Of a stretch of 64,000 nt of DNA, positions 61,946 to 64,000 are shown piece by piece. A program made the translations under genes and the position numbers. The notes under the pieces are model-generated. The model was not told where the DNA came from. It saw only the letters and a program-made list of their open reading frames with translations, and searched no databases. Numbering within the stretch: position 1 is the first letter of the stretch; the number at the start of each line of letters is the position of its first letter. The DNA comes from Sphingomonas taxi (GTDB lineage: Bacteria > Pseudomonadota > Alphaproteobacteria > Sphingomonadales > Sphingomonadaceae), in the NCBI RefSeq assembly GCF_000764535.1, contig NZ_CP009571.1:1054001-1118000 (forward strand), given 5' to 3'.

Positions 61946-64000
61946 TGTGCGATCGCCCAGGTGACGACGGCGGTCAGACCGATCAGCATGACGAAGGCAT
62001 AGGTATAGACATATCCGTTCTGGAGCCGGCCCGCGAGCCGGCTGGAGAGCTGCACCACCCAGGCCGAACCGTTCGGCCCGAACCGGTCGATCGTCTGTTC
62101 GTCACCGCGATGCCACAGCAGACGGCCGATGGCGAAGGCGGGACGGACGAAGATCAGGTGGTAGAGTTCGTCGAAATAATATTTGTGGACGAGGAAGCGG
62201 TACAGGATGCGGAACTGGTCGGCGACCGCCGCCGGGAAGCTCGGCGCCTTGATATAGGCATACCAGGCGGTGAACAGGCCGAGCAGCATCGCGATCGTCG
62301 CCGACAATTTGATCGGCACCGGCACCTCGTGCATCGCGTGCATCAGATGTTCGCGGAAGGCGATGTCGCCCTTCCAGAACAGCTCGCCCGCATCGGGTTC
62401 GATGAAATAGCGGTGGAAGACGAAGCCCGCTGCGATCGCGCCGATCGACAGGATGACGAGCGGCACCAGCATCGGCCACGGACTCTCGTGCGGGTGATAA
62501 CCACCGGTCCCCGCGGGCAGGTCCTGCTGCGACGCGCCGTGCGTCGACGGCCGATCGCCGCTGTCCTCGGCCTGCGCCGGATTGCCGTGCGCCTCGTCGG
62601 CGTGATGCGCGTCATGCCCATGCGCGTGGTGCGCATCGTGTCCGTGCGCGTCGTGCGCATGATCGTCATGGCCGTGGCCATGCGCGTCGTGCAGCGCGTG
62701 CTGGATATGCTCCGACGCGGCCCAGCGCGGCTTGCCCCAGAAAGTGAGGAACATCAGGCGCCACGAATAGAAGCTGGTGATCAACGCGACGAGCACGCCG
62801 ACGAACCACACGCCCGGTTCGCCCGCCGCCCAGCCGGCCTCGATAATCGCGTCCTTCGAATGGAAGCCCGCGAAACCGATGCCGAGCGGATTGCCGAACA
62901 CCGCGGGCAGGCCGACGCCGGTGATCGCCAGCGTACCCATCATCATGCCCCAGAAGGTCAGCGGGATGCTTTTGCGCAGCCCGCCGTAATAGCGCATGTC
63001 CTGCTCGTGGTGCATCGCGTGGATCACCGAGCCCGCCCCGAGGAACAGCAGCGCCTTGAAGAAGGCGTGCGTGAACAGGTGGAACATCGCCGCGCCATAG
63101 GCGCCGACGCCCGCCGCGAAAAACATATAGCCGAGCTGCGAGCAGGTCGAATAAGCGATGACGCGCTTGATGTCGGTCTGCACCATGCCGACGGTCGCGG
63201 CGAACAGGCAGGTCGCGGCGCCGACCGCCATCACGACGTGCAGCGCGGTCGGCGACATTTCGAACATCGGCGACAGGCGGCAGACCATGAAGACGCCGGC
63301 GGTGACCATCGTCGCCGCGTGGATGAGCGCCGACACCGGGGTCGGGCCTTCCATCGCGTCGGGCAGCCAGGTGTGCAGGCCGAGCTGCGCCGACTTGCCC
63401 ATCGCGCCGACGAACAGCAGCAGGCAGAGCACCGTCATCGTATCGACGCGCATGCCGAGGAAGCCGATCGTCGAGCCCGCCATCGTCGGCGCCGCGGCGA
63501 GGATCGCCGGGATCGAGACGGTGCCGAACACCAGGAAGGTGCCGAAGATACCCAGCATGAAGCCGAGATCGCCGACGCGGTTGACGACGAACGCCTTGAT
63601 CGCGGCGGCATTGGCGGACGGCTTGCGGAACCAGAAGCCGATCAGCAGGTAGGAGGCGAGACCGACGCCTTCCCAGCCGAAGAACATCTGCACCAGCGTA
63701 TCCGCGGTGACGAGCATCAGCATCGCGAAGGTGAACAGCGACAGATAGGCGAAGAAGCGCGGCTGGTCCGGGTCCTCGCTCATATAGCCCCAGCTATAGA
63801 GGTGGACGAGCGCCGACACGCTGGTGATGACCACCAGCATGATCGCGGTGAGCTGGTCGACACGCAGCGACCAGTCGACCGCCATGTCGCCGCTGACGAT
63901 CCATTTGAGCACCGGCACGACGGTCGCGGTGTTGGTGCCGGCGAGGAAGCCGAGGAAGATCGGCCAGCTCAGCAGGCACGATAGGAACAGCGCGCCGGTG
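61942..64000 (-). CDS. nuoL: NADH-quinone oxidoreductase subunit L (N-terminus outside the window)
   Basis: 686 residues are visible and the frame is still open at the window edge; a GTG at 63918 lies in mid-protein and is not the start. It is the distal proton-pumping subunit of complex I, whose lateral helix spans NuoM and NuoN. Core motifs: [18 protein letters not shown] (with the key Glu), [31 protein letters not shown] (with the key Lys) and [17 protein letters not shown]. Between two C-terminal helices lies a His-rich loop (DNA about 62500-62710) unlike E. coli NuoL. Confidence 0.97.
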   Translation of the reverse strand, partial: TGALFLSCLLSWPIFLGFLAGTNTATVVPVLKWIVSGDMAVDWSLRVDQLTAIMLVVITSVSALVHLYSWGYMSEDPDQPRFFAYLSLFTFAMLMLVTADTLVQMFFGWEGVGLASYLLIGFWFRKPSANAAAIKAFVVNRVGDLGFMLGIFGTFLVFGTVSIPAILAAAPTMAGSTIGFLGMRVDTMTVLCLLLFVGAMGKSAQLGLHTWLPDAMEGPTPVSALIHAATMVTAGVFMVCRLSPMFEMSPTALHVVMAVGAATCLFAATVGMVQTDIKRVIAYSTCSQLGYMFFAAGVGAYGAAMFHLFTHAFFKALLFLGAGSVIHAMHHEQDMRYYGGLRKSIPLTFWGMMMGTLAITGVGLPAVFGNPLGIGFAGFHSKDAIIEAGWAAGEPGVWFVGVLVALITSFYSWRLMFLTFWGKPRWAASEHIQHALHDAHGHGHDDHAHDAHGHDAHHAHGHDAHHADEAHGNPAQAEDSGDRPSTHGASQQDLPAGTGGYHPHESPWPMLVPLVILSIGAIAAGFVFHRYFIEPDAGELFWKGDIAFREHLMHAMHEVPVPIKLSATIAMLLGLFTAWYAYIKAPSFPAAVADQFRILYRFLVHKYYFDELYHLIFVRPAFAIGRLLWHRGDEQTIDRFGPNGSAWVVQLSSRLAGRLQNGYVYTYAFVMLIGLTAVVTWAIAQ

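Noticed and set aside
62560..62710. Short tandem units that could suggest a CRISPR-like array
   Set aside because: The units are the coding sequence of the His-rich NuoL loop, without regular spacers.
63916..63918. GTG as the nuoL start
   Set aside because: The frame continues upstream to the window edge with typical NuoL transmembrane sequence, so this is an internal Val codon.

Overview
This is a high-GC chromosomal segment of an alphaproteobacterium, most likely Sphingomonas or a close sphingomonad. The evidence is gene content and order: divL-tsaE-amgK-murU-addB-addA, trpGDC-moaC-moeA-lexA, comEC/gltX/gltA and nuoLMN-birA-coaX-rnj-DUF1467. The SOS box is of the alphaproteobacterial GTTC-N7-GTTC type. 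No species can be named from sequence alone. I saw no phage, transposase, CRISPR array, rRNA or tRNA gene. The window is mostly core genome with small accessory patches.

Layout. 1-7.8 kb (minus strand): a DivL-like tyrosine pseudokinase, tsaE, the cell-wall recycling pair amgK-murU, and addB with the first codons of addA. 7.9-12.9 kb: ahcY with an upstream 20-bp palindrome, yqgE, a Prx5-type peroxiredoxin, amn and an Ala/Lys-rich tail-anchored protein. 13-22 kb: an M2 peptidase, an alpha/beta hydrolase, a YitT-type membrane protein, a FitAB-like toxin-antitoxin pair whose toxin has an in-frame stop, asd, an MgtC/SapB protein and a DPP-IV-like peptidase. 22-29 kb: MoxR ATPase, CHAP protein, VWA protein, anmK, rimO and an orphan small kinase. 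29-34 kb: a serine hydrolase, an M17 aminopeptidase, a DUF2867 protein, a TonB-like protein and tpiA. 34-43 kb: ppiD, trpE, then the tightly overlapped trpG-trpD-trpC-moaC-moeA run and lexA. 43-48.5 kb: comEC opposed to gltX, gltA and a small membrane protein.

48.7-55.2 kb is the least explained part. A four-gene minus-strand operon encodes an Hpt-like protein without its histidine, a membrane protein resembling a decayed IPCT/DIPPS enzyme, a DUF2336 protein, and a histidine kinase with Arg in place of the phospho-accepting His. A large two-TM coiled-coil protein is encoded divergently. With the DivL homologue, the window holds three two-component proteins lacking the catalytic histidine. 55.2-64 kb (minus strand): a small hypothetical, DUF1467, rnj, coaX, birA, nuoN, nuoM and most of nuoL, whose N-terminus lies outside.

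Intergenic spaces hold three families of palindromic REP/BIME-like repeats: three copies of type A, three of type B, and one full plus one interrupted copy of type C. A type A copy sits between an intact tsaE and a duplicated fragment of its 5' end. A type B copy lies inside the interrupted type C element. The genes cover DNA repair (AddAB, LexA), wall recycling (AmgK, MurU, AnmK), cell-cycle and polarity signalling (DivL and possibly the 48.7-55.2 kb cluster), Trp and molybdopterin synthesis, and respiration (GltA, Nuo).
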